This document shows, one piece after another, positions 63,266 to 64,000 of a stretch of 64,000 bases of DNA (position 1 is the stretch's first letter; every line of letters begins with the position of its first letter). The position numbers and the translations under genes are program-made. The notes under the pieces are model-generated. The model saw only the letters and a list, made by a program, of their open reading frames with translations, searched no databases and had not been told where the DNA came from. Location: the NCBI GenBank assembly GCA_029215795.1, contig JARDYH010000003.1:264277562-264341561 (forward strand). The letters are read 5' to 3'. The DNA comes from Anniella stebbinsi (Eukaryota > Chordata > Lepidosauria > Squamata > Anniellidae).

Positions 63266-64000
63266 TGTGTTGCACTCCCCTTGAAGGAGCGGGTTCGTAG
63301 CTTGGGGGTTCTCCTAGAACCATCCCTGTCACTTGAGGCTTAGGTGGCCTCAGTGGCACGGAGTGCCTTTTACCAACTTCGGTTGGTGGCCCAGCTACGC
63401 CCCTATCTGGACAGGGATAACCTGGCTTCAGTTGTCTATGCTCTGGTAATCTCTAAATTGGATTATGGCAATGCACTCTACGTGGGGCTGCCTTTGAAGA
63501 CGGTTCAGAAGCTGCAGCTTGTGCAAAATGCAGTGGCCAGAGTGATAACAGGAACCAGAAGTTTCGAGCATATAAGACCTACTCTGGCCTGCTTGCATTG
63601 GCTGCCTGTACATTTCCGAGCCCAATTCAAGGTGCTGGTTCTAACCTATAAAGCCTTACACGGCTTGGGACCACAATACCCAATGGAACGCCTCTCCCGA
63701 CACGAACCTACCCATACACTACGATCCACATCGAAGGTCCTCCTCCAGTTGCCTACTCCAAGGGAGGCATGGAGGGTGGCAACAAGGGAAAGGGCCTTTT
63801 CAGTGGTGTCCCCCCAATTTTGGAATGATCTCCCCGACGAGGCTCGCCTGGCGTCAACATTGTTATCTTTTCGGTGCCAGGTCAAGACTTTCCTCTTCTC
63901 CCAGGCATTTAACAGCATATGATGAGGGTTTTTGTGTTTTTTGTGTTGTTGTTGTGCTTTGACTCAGAAGGATATTGTAATTTTAACTTGTTTTTACGCT
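63266..64000 (+). mobile_element. L2-like LINE type A, runs off the window
   Basis: Homology to the type-A copies starts at GTTGCACTCCCCTTGAAGGA, corresponding to 16428 in the long copy. It covers the RT thumb, C-terminus and the start of the 3' UTR (TTGTGTTGTTGTTG). It is truncated 5' and cut by the window end. Confidence 0.92.
63344..63922 (+). pseudogene. L2-like type A RT C-terminal frame
   Basis: 192 codons reaching the natural end of the protein. They keep ARSAFYQLRLVAQLRPYLD, VYALVISKLDYGNALYVGLP, LVQNAVARVITGTRSFEHIR, LHWLPVHFRAQFKVLVLTYK, ALHGLGPQYPMERLSRHEP, then RERAFSVVSPQFWNDLPDEA and a final SFRCQVKTFLFSQAF. The natural C-terminus, lost in both longer copies, is seen here. A TAG in the upstream GAGGCTTAGGTG ends any upstream extension. 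No palm. Confidence 0.9.

Overview
This window reads as repeat-rich, non-genic DNA from a vertebrate genome. The repeat set points to a sauropsid, most probably a squamate reptile: CR1 LINEs with the diagnostic GATTCTAT 3' ends, abundant L2-like LINEs, a tRNA-like SINE whose internal promoter box reads as the reverse complement of GGTTCAATC, and many short non-autonomous DNA transposons. The species cannot be fixed from sequence alone. I found no host protein-coding exon, rRNA, functional tRNA gene or CRISPR array. Every long open frame I can recognise is a decayed retrotransposon frame, an accident of GC-rich palindromes, or a minisatellite.

Layout. 1-330: a hAT-like MITE end, a SINE fragment and a LINE tail. 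880-1200: a candidate conserved non-coding island. 1259-4970: a cluster of 319-bp fold-back transposons, one split by an L2-like LINE and two inserted into the end of a third element. 6350-8420: an A+T-rich repeat, a partial LTR, a half fold-back element and a CR1 3' end. 11333-12706: a pair of ~65-bp inverted repeats 1.1 kb apart, then a 154-bp loopless palindrome. 13985-17290: a near full-length L2-like LINE with 5' UTR repeats, endonuclease and reverse transcriptase, inactivated by deletions. 17345-17769: a hAT-like element. 20170-20990: a modular palindrome element. 24585-27147: a second long L2-like LINE on the minus strand. 30522-32084, 55866-57675 and 60398-61404: three GC-rich non-autonomous elements built from tandem palindromic modules, each with perfect 8-bp target duplications. 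33807-34345: a solo LTR, with relatives at 6755 and 48757. 43640-44660: an L2-like LINE interrupted by another L2-like LINE. 46257-48403: a CR1 copy with a decayed reverse transcriptase frame. 53480-54091: a 51-bp minisatellite open in two frames. 62231-62549: another intact fold-back element. 63266-64000: a truncated L2-like LINE running off the window.

The elements do not form a pathway; they form a stratigraphy. L2-like LINEs (three 3'-end types, called here A, B and C) and CR1 supply reverse transcriptase remnants. The short palindromic elements carry no transposase and, judging from their 8-bp target duplications, were moved in trans by hAT-type transposases encoded elsewhere. The most unusual structures are the modular palindrome elements, whose modules are tandemly amplified (1-5 copies) and bordered on both strands by AAGGTAAG, a splice-donor-like sequence, and the 319-bp fold-back family.
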